Shown piece after piece: positions 36,701-45,560 of a stretch of DNA of 64,000 bases. Under the pieces are notes generated by a model, which did no database searches, was not told the origin of the DNA, and was given only the letters and a program-made list of their open reading frames with translations. The stretch comes from Rhodococcus sp. WMMA185 (lineage in GTDB: Bacteria > Actinomycetota > Actinomycetes > Mycobacteriales > Mycobacteriaceae). Both the position numbers and the translations under genes were made by a program. The stretch lies in contig NZ_CP017014.1 of assembly GCF_001767395.1 (NCBI RefSeq), positions 682,001-746,000 of the forward strand, given 5' to 3'. How positions within the stretch are numbered: position 1 is the first letter of the stretch; every line of letters starts with the position of its first letter.

Positions 36701-37216
36701 GCCGAGCAGCAGATGGATCGACGGTGACGTCGGTATTCCGTTGCTGTCCAGGGCGTCCGCGTACGCAGCCAGCTGGAGCAATGCCGAGACCGTGGCGTGG
36801 CGCGACAGTTTGGTGTCGTACACGGCGTACTCGTCGCCGTCGCGCACCAAGAAATCGCAGAAACCGAGGAACCGGCCGTCGAAGAAAGTCCCCTGATACA
36901 CGACGTCGGCGCCGGACCGGACAGCCTCGACAGTGGCGAGGTTCGCGTCGAAGAGGCCGCGTTTGGTGAACTCGGGACGGTCCATGATGACTACGCCGTC
37001 GCCGTATTCTGCGCGAAATCGTTCGAGTCGGCGACGTTCGTGGGCGTCGCCGAGTTCGGACGTGCGCCGCAGCATCGGATCGGGGGATTCGCCGGGTGTC
37101 TGCGCGCCGACGAGTCCGAGCTTCGCGTCGAGTTCGCGAAGCAATGCGAATTCGCAGGTGGAGGCCGCCGCGAGGTCGCTTGCGCTGTAGACGATGGTGT
37201 CATCGAGGAGGAACAC
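33737..37216 (-). CDS. RecB-like nuclease / RNase H-like / SF1 helicase fusion (TM0106 family)
   Basis: A very large protein (about 1159 residues) in three parts. Residues 1-240: a RecB/Cas4-type nuclease with GFCDFLV (D121), YDTKLS (K136) and four cysteines (C21, C219, C222, C225) in the spacing of an Fe-S cluster nuclease. Residues 310-510: an RNase H-like exonuclease domain with FFDFEGDP and YDCDST. Residues 750-1150: a Upf1/DNA2-like SF1 helicase with Walker A GPPGTGKT (775-782), VIDEAGQ, LLGDPQQLP, DKFQGRE and VAVSRGK. It likely processes DNA or RNA ends. I chose the GTG at 37216, giving MFLLDDTIVYSAS. Confidence 0.88.
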   Translation of the reverse strand: MFLLDDTIVYSASDLAAASTCEFALLRELDAKLGLVGAQTPGESPDPMLRRTSELGDAHERRRLERFRAEYGDGVVIMDRPEFTKRGLFDANLATVEAVRSGADVVYQGTFFDGRFLGFCDFLVRDGDEYAVYDTKLSRHATVSALLQLAAYADALDSNGIPTSPSIHLLLGDDSDSAHSLGDISPVYAARRSALERILEEHRNEKSVAEWGDPRYTACGRCDTCTPEVERSRDLLLVAGMRSTQRTRLIAAGIHTLDALAAHTGGVKGFPDSSLESLRAQAALQLRQESSGTPEFVVHSPKGLGGLPKPGAGDIFFDFEGDPLWAENGSTDWGLEYLFGVVEDADDHTVFRPFWAHNRAEERQALVSFLDYVAERRRRYPDMHVYHYAAYEKSALLRLAGRHGVGEEAVDSLLRDNVLVDLYPIVRASLRIGERSYSIKKLEPLYMPEQPRDGDVTNAAASVVAYADYCELRDNGRAEEARALLEGIAEYNRYDCDSTLKLRDWLVAQNKKHKVGFRAPDDAPTVVSEELTPAEAALREFAGPGPSEHRDHDRQAAALMAAAVGYHRRERKPFWWAHFDRLDATSDLSDIRDVLVVESAVVEKDWHKSTPRQRKFRRRLELTGRFGTGSTVSPKTAMYALYGDPVPESVAGDDPNRRGACPVTVLEVRKDRQRRDVVTVEELLNGDEYGQLPMAITPGPPITTDRIESAIAAAAEDMCSAQPQFPRCPSVDILRRSDPRTRSGNPLPTVEGTDYAGAIIAALLDLDRSYVAVQGPPGTGKTYTGARVIKSLVEVHHWRIGVVAQSHSVIENMLGGVVKAGLSSDLVGKKGKDGQHRAATWTDISAGGYTSFIDEAEKTGCVLGGTAWDFANTDRVPPGSLDLLVIDEAGQFALANTIAVGGAARNLLLLGDPQQLPQVSQGTHPEPVDASALGWLAEGHGALPPSRGYFLEQTWRMHPQLCAPVSALSYEGKLHSKESATAARRLDGLDAGVHTVLVGHQGNATFSPEESREVVNRVEKLLGSLWSDPSEFEGSRPLDESDILVVAPYNAQVGLIEHDLAAVGLEKVEVGTVDKFQGREAAVVIISMTASAIEDVPRGMSFLLSRNRTNVAVSRGKWAAIIVRSESLTEYMPTTPEGLAELGAFMRLTGQPKQWPSPR

Positions 37217-37252
37217 AGTGGGATTGTGCCATCGCGGTGCGACAGGTCGAGA

Positions 37253-37894
37253 ATGTTGGATATGCCATTCTTCGACAGCCATTCTGGACAGGTTCACTAC
37301 CGACACTGGACCGCGGTGGGGCGACCGGTCGCGCAGTTGGTGTTTCTCCACGGACTGGGGCAGCACACAGGTCACTATCATCGGTTTGCGCGTGGAGTGA
37401 CCGCGACGGGAGTCGAAGTGTGGGGACTCGACCAGGCTGGGCACGGTCTGTCGGAGGGAGATCACCCAAGGCCGGTGCCTGATATGGCGAAGGATGCGGT
37501 ACTGCTGACGTGCCTTGCTGCGGACTACGCGCCGGACCTCCCGCTCGTGCTCATGGGGCATTCGCTGGGAGCTGCGGTTGCGACGGAACTACTCCTCGAA
37601 GGCAGTGTGGGGTTTCGATCGGCAATTTTGTGCGGGACGCCCAGGATCGTGGCCGCTGCGCAGACGGCCGATGCGCTGAGGGCGCTCGGGATGCCGCTAC
37701 TCGCGGTCCACGGCGTAGATGATCGGATCGCACCGGTCGACCCCGTCCGGGCTTGGGCAGCGGAGATCGCCAACCTCGAACTCCGTGAGTTCGACCATGC
37801 CGGGCACGACCTGCTTCACGAGAAGGTCCACACCGCGGTGACGGAGGCGGTCTGCGACTTCGTCCTCGATTCCGCGACAGGGGAATACCACTAG
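37253..37894 (+). CDS. alpha/beta hydrolase (monoacylglycerol lipase-like)
   Basis: A 213-residue alpha/beta hydrolase. The oxyanion region is FLHGLGQHTGHYHRFA, the nucleophile elbow MGHSLGAA, and the acid and His come from VHGVDDRIAP and FDHAGHDLLHE. That is a complete Ser-Asp-His triad, but the lid region is short compared with typical lysophospholipases of about 280 residues. The ATG at 37253 has AGG upstream; ATG 37262 is an alternative. It is divergent from the nuclease-helicase gene across 36 bases. Confidence 0.87.
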   Translation: MLDMPFFDSHSGQVHYRHWTAVGRPVAQLVFLHGLGQHTGHYHRFARGVTATGVEVWGLDQAGHGLSEGDHPRPVPDMAKDAVLLTCLAADYAPDLPLVLMGHSLGAAVATELLLEGSVGFRSAILCGTPRIVAAAQTADALRALGMPLLAVHGVDDRIAPVDPVRAWAAEIANLELREFDHAGHDLLHEKVHTAVTEAVCDFVLDSATGEYH

Positions 37895-37943
37895 CCCTCC
37901 CGCGTTGCACCATGGGTCGCATCGCTGAACTGAAGGAGCTCCC

Positions 37944-38639
37944 ATGACACGAGTGCTGTTCGTCGTCACCGCAGCTGACCACTGGACATTGGCCGATGGC
38001 ACGGCCCACCCGACCGGTTACTGGGCGGAGGAACTCGTCGAGGCCCACCGTGTATTCGAGGAGGCGGGGTACGACATCGTGATCGCGACTCCGCGAGGCA
38101 AGGCGCCGGTGGTCGATCAGGCGAGCCTGGCAACGGAGGTCAACGGTAGCGCGGAGCGCGTCGAAGAGTTGACGGACTACCTGGCCCGGCTGAAACCGCG
38201 TCTCGATTCACCCGCTGTCCTCGAGGACGCAGACGTCAAGGACTTCGATTTGCTGTTCGTGCCGGGCGGTCACGGTCCGATGGAAGACCTCGCGGTGTCC
38301 GAATCGTTCGGCGATCTGCTCGTCGAGTTCTTCGATGCGGAGAAGGTGATCTCTGCGGTCTGCCACGCTCCCGCGGCACTGTTGCCAGCCAAGAAAGCCG
38401 ACGGTTCGTGGCTCTTCGACGGGTTCGCGCTCACCGCGTTCACCAACGAAGAGGAGACACAAGCCGGTTTCGCGGAGAGGGCCTCCTGGCTTCTCGAAGA
38501 CCGTTTGCGTGAACAGGGGGCGGCATTCGATGCGGTTGCTGCTTGGGCGCCGCACGTGGTCGTCGATCGTAAGCTCTACACCGGCCAGAATCCTGCGTCG
38601 TCACGGCCGCTGGCCGAACGCATCGTGGCCGACCTCTAG
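37944..38639 (+). CDS. DJ-1/PfpI family protein (HchA-like)
   Basis: A 231-residue class I glutamine amidotransferase-like protein. The nucleophile Cys lies in AVCHAPAAL near residue 137, with FVPGGHGPMEDL containing the conserved Gly/His. The size and insert match the larger HchA/glyoxalase III-type members, which act on methylglyoxal or repair glycated molecules. The ATG follows GGAGCTCCC. A strong hairpin follows the gene. Confidence 0.88.
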   Translation: MTRVLFVVTAADHWTLADGTAHPTGYWAEELVEAHRVFEEAGYDIVIATPRGKAPVVDQASLATEVNGSAERVEELTDYLARLKPRLDSPAVLEDADVKDFDLLFVPGGHGPMEDLAVSESFGDLLVEFFDAEKVISAVCHAPAALLPAKKADGSWLFDGFALTAFTNEEETQAGFAERASWLLEDRLREQGAAFDAVAAWAPHVVVDRKLYTGQNPASSRPLAERIVADL

Positions 38640-38652
38640 GGCTACAGACACG

Positions 38653-38692
38653 TGCACCTTCCCGGCGGCGGCGAGGCCGCCGGGAAGGTGCA
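38653..38692. terminator. 17-bp stem hairpin between convergent genes
   Basis: Perfect arms (38653-38669 and 38676-38692; left arm TGCACCTTCCCGGCGGC) with a 6-base loop. It lies between the DJ-1 family gene and the convergent fadD15-like gene and likely terminates both. Confidence 0.87.
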
Positions 38693-38714
38693 AAGGCGTG
38701 GAGGGGGTGGTCCG

Positions 38715-40502
38715 CTACGCGTAAATGGCCTCGATGGCCGCGCCGTGCTCCTTGTGGATGACGTTCCTCTTCAGCTTCAGGGTGGGCGTGAGCTCGCCGG
38801 TCTCCTGCGTGAAGTCGACCTCGAGGATTCGGTACTTCTTGATCTGCTCGGGGTTGGAGACCTTCTTGTTGCCCTCTGCAACGGCCTGGTCGATCTCGGC
38901 GATCAGGTCGGGGTTCTTGATCAGGTCGGACACAGAAGTGTCTGCGGCCAGCTCGTGGCGTTCAAGCCACCCGGGCAGGGTTTCGGCATCCAAGGTGATG
39001 AGGGCGCCGATGAAGGGTTTGCCGTCACCGACCACCAGGCACTGGCTGATCAGTGGGTGAGCGCGCAGGGCGTCCTCGAGGACGGCTGGTGCCACATTCT
39101 TCCCGCCGGCGGTGACGATGATTTCCTTCTTGCGTCCGGTGATCGAGACGTAGCCGTCTTCGTCGATAGAGCCGAGGTCACCGCTGTGGAACCAGCCGTC
39201 CTGGATCGAATCCGCGGTCGCCTCAGGGTTGTGCCAGTACCCGCCGAACACGACGGGTCCCTTGAGAAGCAGTTCGCCGTCCTCGGCGATCTTGGCAGCG
39301 TGGCCTGAGATCGGCTTGCCGACGGTGCCCACCTTCTGTGCGCTAGGGGTGTTCACCGAGATCGCGGCGCTGGTCTCGGTCAGGCCGTAGCCCTCGTAGA
39401 CCGGTACGCCGATACCGCGGAAGAAGTGGCCTAGGCGCGCGCCGAGTGCGGCGCCACCGGAAACCGCCGTATCGCATTCGCCCCCGAGCGCGGCGCGCAG
39501 CTTCGAGTAGACGAGCTTGTCGAACACGAAGTGCTTGAGCTTGAGTCCCAGTCCGGGCCCGCCATTCTCCAGCGCTTCGCTGTACGCGATGGCCGTGGCT
39601 GACGCCTTCTCGAAGATGCCGCCCTTGCCGCCGTCGTAGGCCTTCTGCTTGGCAGAGTTGTAGACCTTCTCGAACACGCGTGGCACCGACAGGATGAAGT
39701 GTGGTTTGAACACGGCGAACTGATCGACCAGTGTCGAAATGTCGGATGTGTGTCCGACGGTGACCTTGGCGTCGAACGCGCCGAAAGAGATGGCCCGTGC
39801 GAAGACGTGCGCAAGCGGCAGGAACATTAGCGTCCGCCTGTCCTGGAGGAACGATTCCTCTAGCGCCAGACGTACGGCTGCCGACTCCGCGTAGAAGTTG
39901 GAGTGCGTCAACTGCACCCCCTTGGGGCGGCCAGTTGTGCCGGACGTGTAGATGAGGGTTGCTGCGGAGGAACCGTTCACCTTGTTTCGGCGCTCGTGCA
40001 GTTGCTCGTCGGTGACGTCCTGGCCACGCTTGGACAATTCCTCGATCGCGCCGTCCTCGATCTGGAAGACCTCACGCAGATCCGGCGCCTCGTCTGTTAC
40101 GACCTTCAAGGCTGCGGCATGCTCGGCTTTCTCTACGACCAGAAGTGACGTGCCGGAGTCTTCGAGGATCCATTTCGCCTGATCAGGTGCGGACGTCTCA
40201 TAGATAGCGACGGTGCAGCCGCCTGCGGTCCAAATGGCGTAGTCGATGACGGCCCATTCGTAGCGGGTCGCAGAGAGGATCGCGACTCGATCACCGAGTT
40301 CGATGCCCGAGGCGATGAGACCCTTTGCGACCGCAGAGACCTGTTCCGCGAACTCGGCGGCGGTGACGTCTACCCAGCCACCGTTACGCGGCCGCTTGAA
40401 TGGAATGAACTTCGGGTCCTCCTTAGCGTGACGGAAGACCGTGTCGGCCATGGACGCGCCCTCCGGAATTGAGAACGACTGCGGTACCGAAAATTCGCGC
40501 AC
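38715..40502 (-). CDS. fadD15: long-chain fatty-acid-CoA ligase (FadD15-like)
   Basis: A 595-residue acyl-CoA synthetase, full length, close to mycobacterial FadD15. It activates fatty acids with ATP and CoA. Phosphate loop YTSGTTGRPKGV, GYGLTETSA, GWFHSGDLG, ITGRKKEIIVTAGGKNVAP, and a C-terminal LTPTLKLKR containing the catalytic-Lys region. GTG 40502 has GGAGGGG upstream. It is a single leftward gene. Confidence 0.94.
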   Translation of the reverse strand: MREFSVPQSFSIPEGASMADTVFRHAKEDPKFIPFKRPRNGGWVDVTAAEFAEQVSAVAKGLIASGIELGDRVAILSATRYEWAVIDYAIWTAGGCTVAIYETSAPDQAKWILEDSGTSLLVVEKAEHAAALKVVTDEAPDLREVFQIEDGAIEELSKRGQDVTDEQLHERRNKVNGSSAATLIYTSGTTGRPKGVQLTHSNFYAESAAVRLALEESFLQDRRTLMFLPLAHVFARAISFGAFDAKVTVGHTSDISTLVDQFAVFKPHFILSVPRVFEKVYNSAKQKAYDGGKGGIFEKASATAIAYSEALENGGPGLGLKLKHFVFDKLVYSKLRAALGGECDTAVSGGAALGARLGHFFRGIGVPVYEGYGLTETSAAISVNTPSAQKVGTVGKPISGHAAKIAEDGELLLKGPVVFGGYWHNPEATADSIQDGWFHSGDLGSIDEDGYVSITGRKKEIIVTAGGKNVAPAVLEDALRAHPLISQCLVVGDGKPFIGALITLDAETLPGWLERHELAADTSVSDLIKNPDLIAEIDQAVAEGNKKVSNPEQIKKYRILEVDFTQETGELTPTLKLKRNVIHKEHGAAIEAIYA

Positions 40503-40642
40503 TGTGACCCCTCCACTGAAATGACATGACGGATGTGCATTTGATCACATTTGCCCCAGATTTGCAGCTCGGGCCCTGTCCGATATGCACGTTTTCGTCC
40601 TGACCAGCGGAGACTAGTCTAACCCTTAGGGGCCGTCGTGAC

Positions 40643-41347
40643 TCAAGCTACCTCAGCGAAGCGATGTGAGTTGGCCGAGAGCCAGCGACTGATCGCGCAA
40701 CCCAACTGGTCCGGATCGACTGAGAGTTCGGCAGCGGTGGCCTCGAGGAGCTCCTCTGCGCGCCGTGGATCGGTGGCCTCCGAGATGCCGAGTGCCCCGC
40801 TGACGAAGACCTCCGCCACTCGGGTCGGGCGGACCCCAGGTATCCCGGCGAGCATGAGGAAGTGCGTCCAGGTGACGTCACTGTTCTCGCCGCAGACATC
40901 GATCCACGCGTTGTGGATTTGTTCCATCGCAGCCTCGTCGCGCGCCGCATCGAGGAGGTCGTCGATGTTGTCGATGCGTAGCTGATGCAGTCGCTCGGCG
41001 GCCTGCTGGATGTGCCGTGCCTCGATCTGCACTCCGGTCGCGCTATAGCGTCGCTTGTAGGAACCGACCTTGCCCGCCCATTGGTCGGAGCTTCCCACTT
41101 CCTCGAACGTACGGAGAAGATCGCGAGCGCCGTCGGTGATGGGCCTATCGAGTCGAGCCTGCCGGTAGGCCAGATAGCGGTCGACCACGGCTACAGCGCT
41201 GTATCCGGCACTCGACTGGACCGATTCGATGATGCAGAGGGCGAGGCTGTGCCGATAGGCGGCAGGCGTGACCCATTCGGATGGGTCGCCCAACCGATCG
41301 CGACAGGCGGCTACGACGGCTTCGAGGGTATCGGCGGAGACGGTCAC
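40643..41347 (-). CDS. conserved hypothetical protein
   Basis: A helical, soluble protein of 234 residues that I do not recognise. The C-terminal part (MLAGIPGVRPTRVAEVFVSGALG) is reminiscent of a helix-hairpin-helix element, but I cannot support a DNA-binding call. GTG 41347 has GGAGG five bases upstream and is preferred over TTG 41359. It is a single leftward gene between fadD15 and a phosphoribosyltransferase gene. Confidence 0.7.
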   Translation of the reverse strand: MTVSADTLEAVVAACRDRLGDPSEWVTPAAYRHSLALCIIESVQSSAGYSAVAVVDRYLAYRQARLDRPITDGARDLLRTFEEVGSSDQWAGKVGSYKRRYSATGVQIEARHIQQAAERLHQLRIDNIDDLLDAARDEAAMEQIHNAWIDVCGENSDVTWTHFLMLAGIPGVRPTRVAEVFVSGALGISEATDPRRAEELLEATAAELSVDPDQLGCAISRWLSANSHRFAEVA

Positions 41348-41447
41348 ACGATCCTCCAAGGGTTGACTCTTCGGTGATGTGACCGATGTATCGACACCGC
41401 CTTCGGAAACGTTGCACTGGAATTGAAGATTTGTTTAGGAAGAATCG

Positions 41448-42077
41448 TCAGTGGAGGCCCAGCAGGTCCGTAACCTCGCCGTCTGTCAGCTGATGGAAGT
41501 CGTCGTAGGCGTTGCCGACGCCGCCGAGATCAACCGGGGTGTATGGGCAGACCACTTCGTCGGCGGTCACGAGCACACGGTGGATCGCTTCCGGCGCAGC
41601 CACCGGAACGGCGACCACAACCCGCGTTGCGCCGAGCTTTCGCACCGACTGGCAGGCCACAGCCATGGTCGCGCCAGTGGCCATGCCATCGTCCACGAGC
41701 ACGACGGTGCGGCCCTTCAACGGGGTTCGCTTCTTGCTCCCGCGGAGGAGTTGGGTGCGGCGCTGGAGTTCGCGGCGCTCTTCGGCCTCCACCTTCTCGA
41801 GTGCGGCCTTGCTGGTCCGGGTGAGACGCAGAACGTCATCGTTGATTACTCGGGCATTGCCTTCGCCGATGGCGCCCATGGCGAGTTCCGGTTGCCAGGG
41901 GACACCCAGTTTGCGGACGAGCACAACGTCGAGTGGGGCCGACAGAGCGGCGGCTATCTCGAATGCGACGGGAACCCCTCCGCGGGGCAAGCCCAGTACG
42001 ACCGGGTCGGTACCGCGCAGATGTTCCAGTGCACCGGCCAGCTTGCGGCCGGCATCGGCACGACTGGTGTACTGCAT
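41448..42077 (-). CDS. phosphoribosyltransferase family protein
   Basis: A type I PRTase-fold protein of 209 residues. The PRPP loop is VVLVDDGMATGATM near residue 125 and the N-terminal VLGLPRGGVPVAFEIA is typical of the stand-alone PRTases found in stress operons. The nucleobase or other acceptor is unknown. It sits 40 bases downstream of the nitrilase-family gene on the same strand, and they may be co-transcribed. Confidence 0.9.
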   Translation of the reverse strand: MQYTSRADAGRKLAGALEHLRGTDPVVLGLPRGGVPVAFEIAAALSAPLDVVLVRKLGVPWQPELAMGAIGEGNARVINDDVLRLTRTSKAALEKVEAEERRELQRRTQLLRGSKKRTPLKGRTVVLVDDGMATGATMAVACQSVRKLGATRVVVAVPVAAPEAIHRVLVTADEVVCPYTPVDLGGVGNAYDDFHQLTDGEVTDLLGLH

Positions 42078-42117
42078 CGAACGCTCCGTGATCGGGGAGG
42101 ACGCCTCGTCTTCGACG

Positions 42118-42948
42118 CTACTCCCGACACTGGCGTGTCGGCAGGACCGAACTCATCTCCGCAACGGTGAACCGGCGCAGTGCAAGCGCGGGGTTCTTCT
42201 CGCGAACCTCGGCGATGCGTTCTGCGCAGACGGTCGCGACTGCGGTGCCTACCCGTTCGCCGAGCGACGCGAGGATCACCCCCATCGGATCGACGATCAT
42301 GCTGGCGCCAGCCCCGGTTCGGGCGCTCTGGTCGGCGGCGACGACGTAGATGGTGTTCTCGATCGCACGCGCTCGGACGAGGGTGGACCAGTGGTCTTCC
42401 TTCAGCGGACCGGGGACCCATTGCGCCGGCAGGAGCAGCACGTCGGCGCCCGCGTCGACGATGCGGCGGGTGACCTCGGGGAATCGCAGGTCGTAGCACG
42501 TCTGCAGTCCGAAGGTCAGGCCGTCGACCTCGAAGGTCTCGGGGGCGACGATTTCGCCGGCGCGGATCACATCGGATTCCTTGTAGCCGAATGCGTCGTA
42601 CAGGTGGAGCTTCCGGTACGTAGCGGCGAGGTCGCCATCCGGTCCGAAGGCGACCAGAGTGTTGGAAATCCGATCGTCCCCGGGCAGGTGTTCGTTGATT
42701 CCTGCCACCAGGTGCACGCCGACTTTCGAGGCGATCGCCCTGAGACCGGAGACGAATTCCCCGTCCAGGCTCTCGGACGATTCCACGATCCGCTCGTCCG
42801 TTCTCGGCGCCGTGAACATCGCGTACTCCGGCGCCACCGCCACCTTCGCTCCGCGCGCGGCTGCCTCGGTGACCAGAGTGGTGAGGGTGCGAAGGTTCTC
42901 CGGCTTGTCCTGACCGGGAGCGAACTGCATGACGGCGACATCGACCAT
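42118..42948 (-). CDS. carbon-nitrogen hydrolase (nitrilase superfamily)
   Basis: A 276-residue amidase/omega-amidase-like protein. The Glu-Lys-Cys triad is visible in VAPEYAMF, YRKLHLYDAFG and LQTCYDLRFPE. Similar actinobacterial proteins are annotated as omega-amidases or deaminated-glutathione amidases; the substrate is not shown here. I use the ATG giving MVDVAVMQFAPG, the family N-terminus. It is divergent from the RNA helicase gene across about 150 bases. Confidence 0.9.
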   Translation of the reverse strand: MVDVAVMQFAPGQDKPENLRTLTTLVTEAAARGAKVAVAPEYAMFTAPRTDERIVESSESLDGEFVSGLRAIASKVGVHLVAGINEHLPGDDRISNTLVAFGPDGDLAATYRKLHLYDAFGYKESDVIRAGEIVAPETFEVDGLTFGLQTCYDLRFPEVTRRIVDAGADVLLLPAQWVPGPLKEDHWSTLVRARAIENTIYVVAADQSARTGAGASMIVDPMGVILASLGERVGTAVATVCAERIAEVREKNPALALRRFTVAEMSSVLPTRQCRE

Positions 42949-43100
42949 GCCGTCCACGCTAGGCGACGAAGGCGCCGGCGACGTGGATACGCCAGTCCGC
43001 GCCATCGTCAGATGCGTGTTCGGTGCAGGTCACGGTATCGGTGCACGTAGAAGGTGCTCGTGGCGTGGGCACTCCGAAACGTGGACTAAACTGCTGGTCA

Positions 43101-44867
43101 ATGAGTGATAGCGAGCGTGACCCCGAACCCCCCAATTTTGCCGACCTCGACATTGACGATCGGGTGTTGAAGGCTCTGTCTGATGTGGGCTACGAGTCGC
43201 CCTCGCCGATCCAGGCCGCCACCATTCCGCCGCTTCTCGAAGGAAACGACGTCGTCGGACTGGCGCAGACCGGCACCGGAAAGACGGCCGCCTTCGCGGT
43301 GCCGATCCTGTCCAGGATCGACCTCGCCCAGAAGTCGCCGCAGGCACTTGTCCTCGCACCGACACGGGAGCTGGCTCTCCAGGTTGCGGAGGCGTTCGGC
43401 AAGTACTCGGCCCACATTCCGGGCGTCCATATCCTGCCCATCTACGGCGGTCAGAGTTATGGCGTCCAGTTGTCGGGTCTGCGGCGCGGCGCCCACATCG
43501 TGGTCGGTACGCCCGGTCGTGTGATCGACCACTTGGAGAAGGGCACGCTCGATCTGACCAAGCTTTCGTACCTGGTCCTCGACGAGGCCGACGAAATGCT
43601 GAAGATGGGATTCCAGGAGGATGTCGAGCGCATCCTCTCGGATACCCCGGAGCACAAGCAGGTTGCTCTTTTCTCGGCGACGATGCCGGGGGCCATCCGC
43701 AAGATCTCGAAGCAGTACCTGCACGACCCGGTCGAGATCACGGTGAAGTCCAAGACGTCTACGGCGTCCAATATTTCGCAGCGGTACGTCCAGGTGGCGC
43801 ACCAGCGCAAGCTCGATGCCCTTACTCGAGTTCTCGAGGTCGAGGATTTCGAGGCCATGATCATCTTCGTGCGCACGAAACAGGCCACCGAAGATCTCGC
43901 CGAGCGGCTGCGGTCGCGAGGGTTCTCGGCCGCGGCCATCAACGGCGACATCGTGCAGGCCCAGCGTGAGCGGACCATCGGCCAGCTCAAGAGCGGCGTG
44001 ATCGACATCTTGGTGGCCACGGACGTAGCCGCACGCGGTCTGGATGTCGACCGCATCTCCCACGTCGTCAACTACGACATCCCGCACGACACCGAGTCGT
44101 ACGTGCACCGGATCGGCCGCACCGGTCGAGCCGGACGGGCGGGCCAGGCGTTGCTGTTCGTGGCGCCCCGCGAACGGCATTTGCTCAGGGCGATCGAGAA
44201 GGCCACCCGTCAGCCCCTGGCCGAGATGCAGCTGCCGAGCGTCGACGACGTCAATGCGCAACGTGTGGCCAAGTTCGGCGATTCGATCACCGAGAGCCTC
44301 ACCTCCGACAATCTGGCGTTGTTCCGCAAGATGATCGAGGACTACGAGCAGGAGCACGACGTGCCGCTCGCCGACATCGCTGCGGCACTGGCAGTTCAGT
44401 CCCGTGACGGTGAGGCGTTCCTCATGGCGCCGGAACCGCCGCCCCCGCCGCGGCGTGAGCGCCCCCAGCGGAGATTCGACGACGGCCCGCCGGCGCGATC
44501 CCGCGGAGCGGAGGGGCGGTCGCACGGATCGGCGGGGCAGGAACTCGCCACCTACCGGATCGCGGTCGGGAAGCGGCATCGTGTGGTCCCGGGTGCAATC
44601 GTCGGCGCCATCGCCAACGAGGGTGGCCTACGGCGTAGCGATTTCGGGCACATCAGTATCCGACCCGACCACAGCCTGGTGGAGCTACCGGCCCACCTGT
44701 CCCGCGAGACGTTGGAGGCGCTCCGTCGCACCCGCATCTCCGGGGTTCTGATCCAACTGCAGCCCGATACCGGTCCGCCCCCGGGAAGGCCCGGTCGCGT
44801 CGGCCGTGACAATCGCGGTGGCGGCAAGTTTCAGCGCGACCGGGACGGCAGGCGTAACCCACGCTGA
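43101..44867 (+). CDS. deaD: DEAD-box RNA helicase with DbpA-type RNA-binding domain (DeaD-like)
   Basis: A 588-residue ATP-dependent RNA helicase for ribosome assembly and cold adaptation. Motifs in order are PSPIQAATIP, AQTGTGKT, APTRELA, TPGRVIDH, DEAD, SATMPG, and HRIGRTGRAGR. Residues about 480-560 form a DbpA-like RNA-binding domain (RHRVVPGAIVGAIANEGG, FGHISIRPDHSLVELP). The C-terminus is Gly/Arg-rich (GRDNRGGGKFQRDRDGRR). The ATG giving MSDSERDPE is the family start. Confidence 0.94.
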   Translation: MSDSERDPEPPNFADLDIDDRVLKALSDVGYESPSPIQAATIPPLLEGNDVVGLAQTGTGKTAAFAVPILSRIDLAQKSPQALVLAPTRELALQVAEAFGKYSAHIPGVHILPIYGGQSYGVQLSGLRRGAHIVVGTPGRVIDHLEKGTLDLTKLSYLVLDEADEMLKMGFQEDVERILSDTPEHKQVALFSATMPGAIRKISKQYLHDPVEITVKSKTSTASNISQRYVQVAHQRKLDALTRVLEVEDFEAMIIFVRTKQATEDLAERLRSRGFSAAAINGDIVQAQRERTIGQLKSGVIDILVATDVAARGLDVDRISHVVNYDIPHDTESYVHRIGRTGRAGRAGQALLFVAPRERHLLRAIEKATRQPLAEMQLPSVDDVNAQRVAKFGDSITESLTSDNLALFRKMIEDYEQEHDVPLADIAAALAVQSRDGEAFLMAPEPPPPPRRERPQRRFDDGPPARSRGAEGRSHGSAGQELATYRIAVGKRHRVVPGAIVGAIANEGGLRRSDFGHISIRPDHSLVELPAHLSRETLEALRRTRISGVLIQLQPDTGPPPGRPGRVGRDNRGGGKFQRDRDGRRNPR

Positions 44868-44906
44868 TAGTTCCGCGCCGGCTCGGTCGGGACGAGACGG
44901 GAAGCG

Positions 44907-45503
44907 CTAGTTCGCGATGTCGACGACGACCCGGGGCGGCATGGACAGGGCCGAGACAGAGAAGGGTCGGTCGGACTCGGTAACCCCGATGAACGACTGA
45001 GTGACGCCTTCGAATACGAGCGCACCCCTGACTTCGGTCACCGAGCCGCCCGGAACTCCGGGAAGCGGGTCCGGTCCTGAATATCCTTCGACGCCGCTGT
45101 CGAATGGGTACGCCGAACCATCGATCAGGACCTGCAGGATGCCGTTGCCGGGCAAGGTGATCTCGTCGCCGCTGCCGTTCGAGATAGCGGTGTCGACATA
45201 TTCGACCCGCCATCCAGGGGTTCCCATCCCGCCGAGTTCGTACACCACGCGGTCATACCCCTCGTGCTTTCCCACTCTCATGTCGGTGACGGTAAGCCTG
45301 GCCGAGTCGGAGGCCGGTGACGATTTGGCCGAGGCGTCAACCGGGATTTCCGTATCGGGTTCCGTGGCGCTGCCTGAGGGCATCGCGACCGGCGACGAGG
45401 CGGCGATGCTGCTCGCGGAGTTCGACTCAGAGCATGCGGTGAGGCTCAGGGCCAGTGTGCAGGCAGCGAACACGGAGAGGGGAACGATCCGGTGGTTACT
45501 CAT
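44907..45503 (-). CDS. AMIN-like domain lipoprotein
   Basis: An exported lipoprotein of 198 residues. The signal ends with lipobox LTAC near residue 24, followed by a Ser/Ala/Pro-rich linker. The rest is an AMIN-like beta domain (MRVGKHEGYDRVVYELGG, YVDTAISNGSGDEI, PPRVVVDIAN), found in many actinobacterial cell-envelope lipoproteins. The function is not known; a cell-wall role is possible. It converges on deaD with a 39-base gap. Confidence 0.85.
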   Translation of the reverse strand: MSNHRIVPLSVFAACTLALSLTACSESNSASSIAASSPVAMPSGSATEPDTEIPVDASAKSSPASDSARLTVTDMRVGKHEGYDRVVYELGGMGTPGWRVEYVDTAISNGSGDEITLPGNGILQVLIDGSAYPFDSGVEGYSGPDPLPGVPGGSVTEVRGALVFEGVTQSFIGVTESDRPFSVSALSMPPRVVVDIAN

Positions 45504-45560
45504 GAGTGTGATGCTAAACCGGGGACGATCTACAGATGTAGGAGTTCGGTATGTGGCGCC

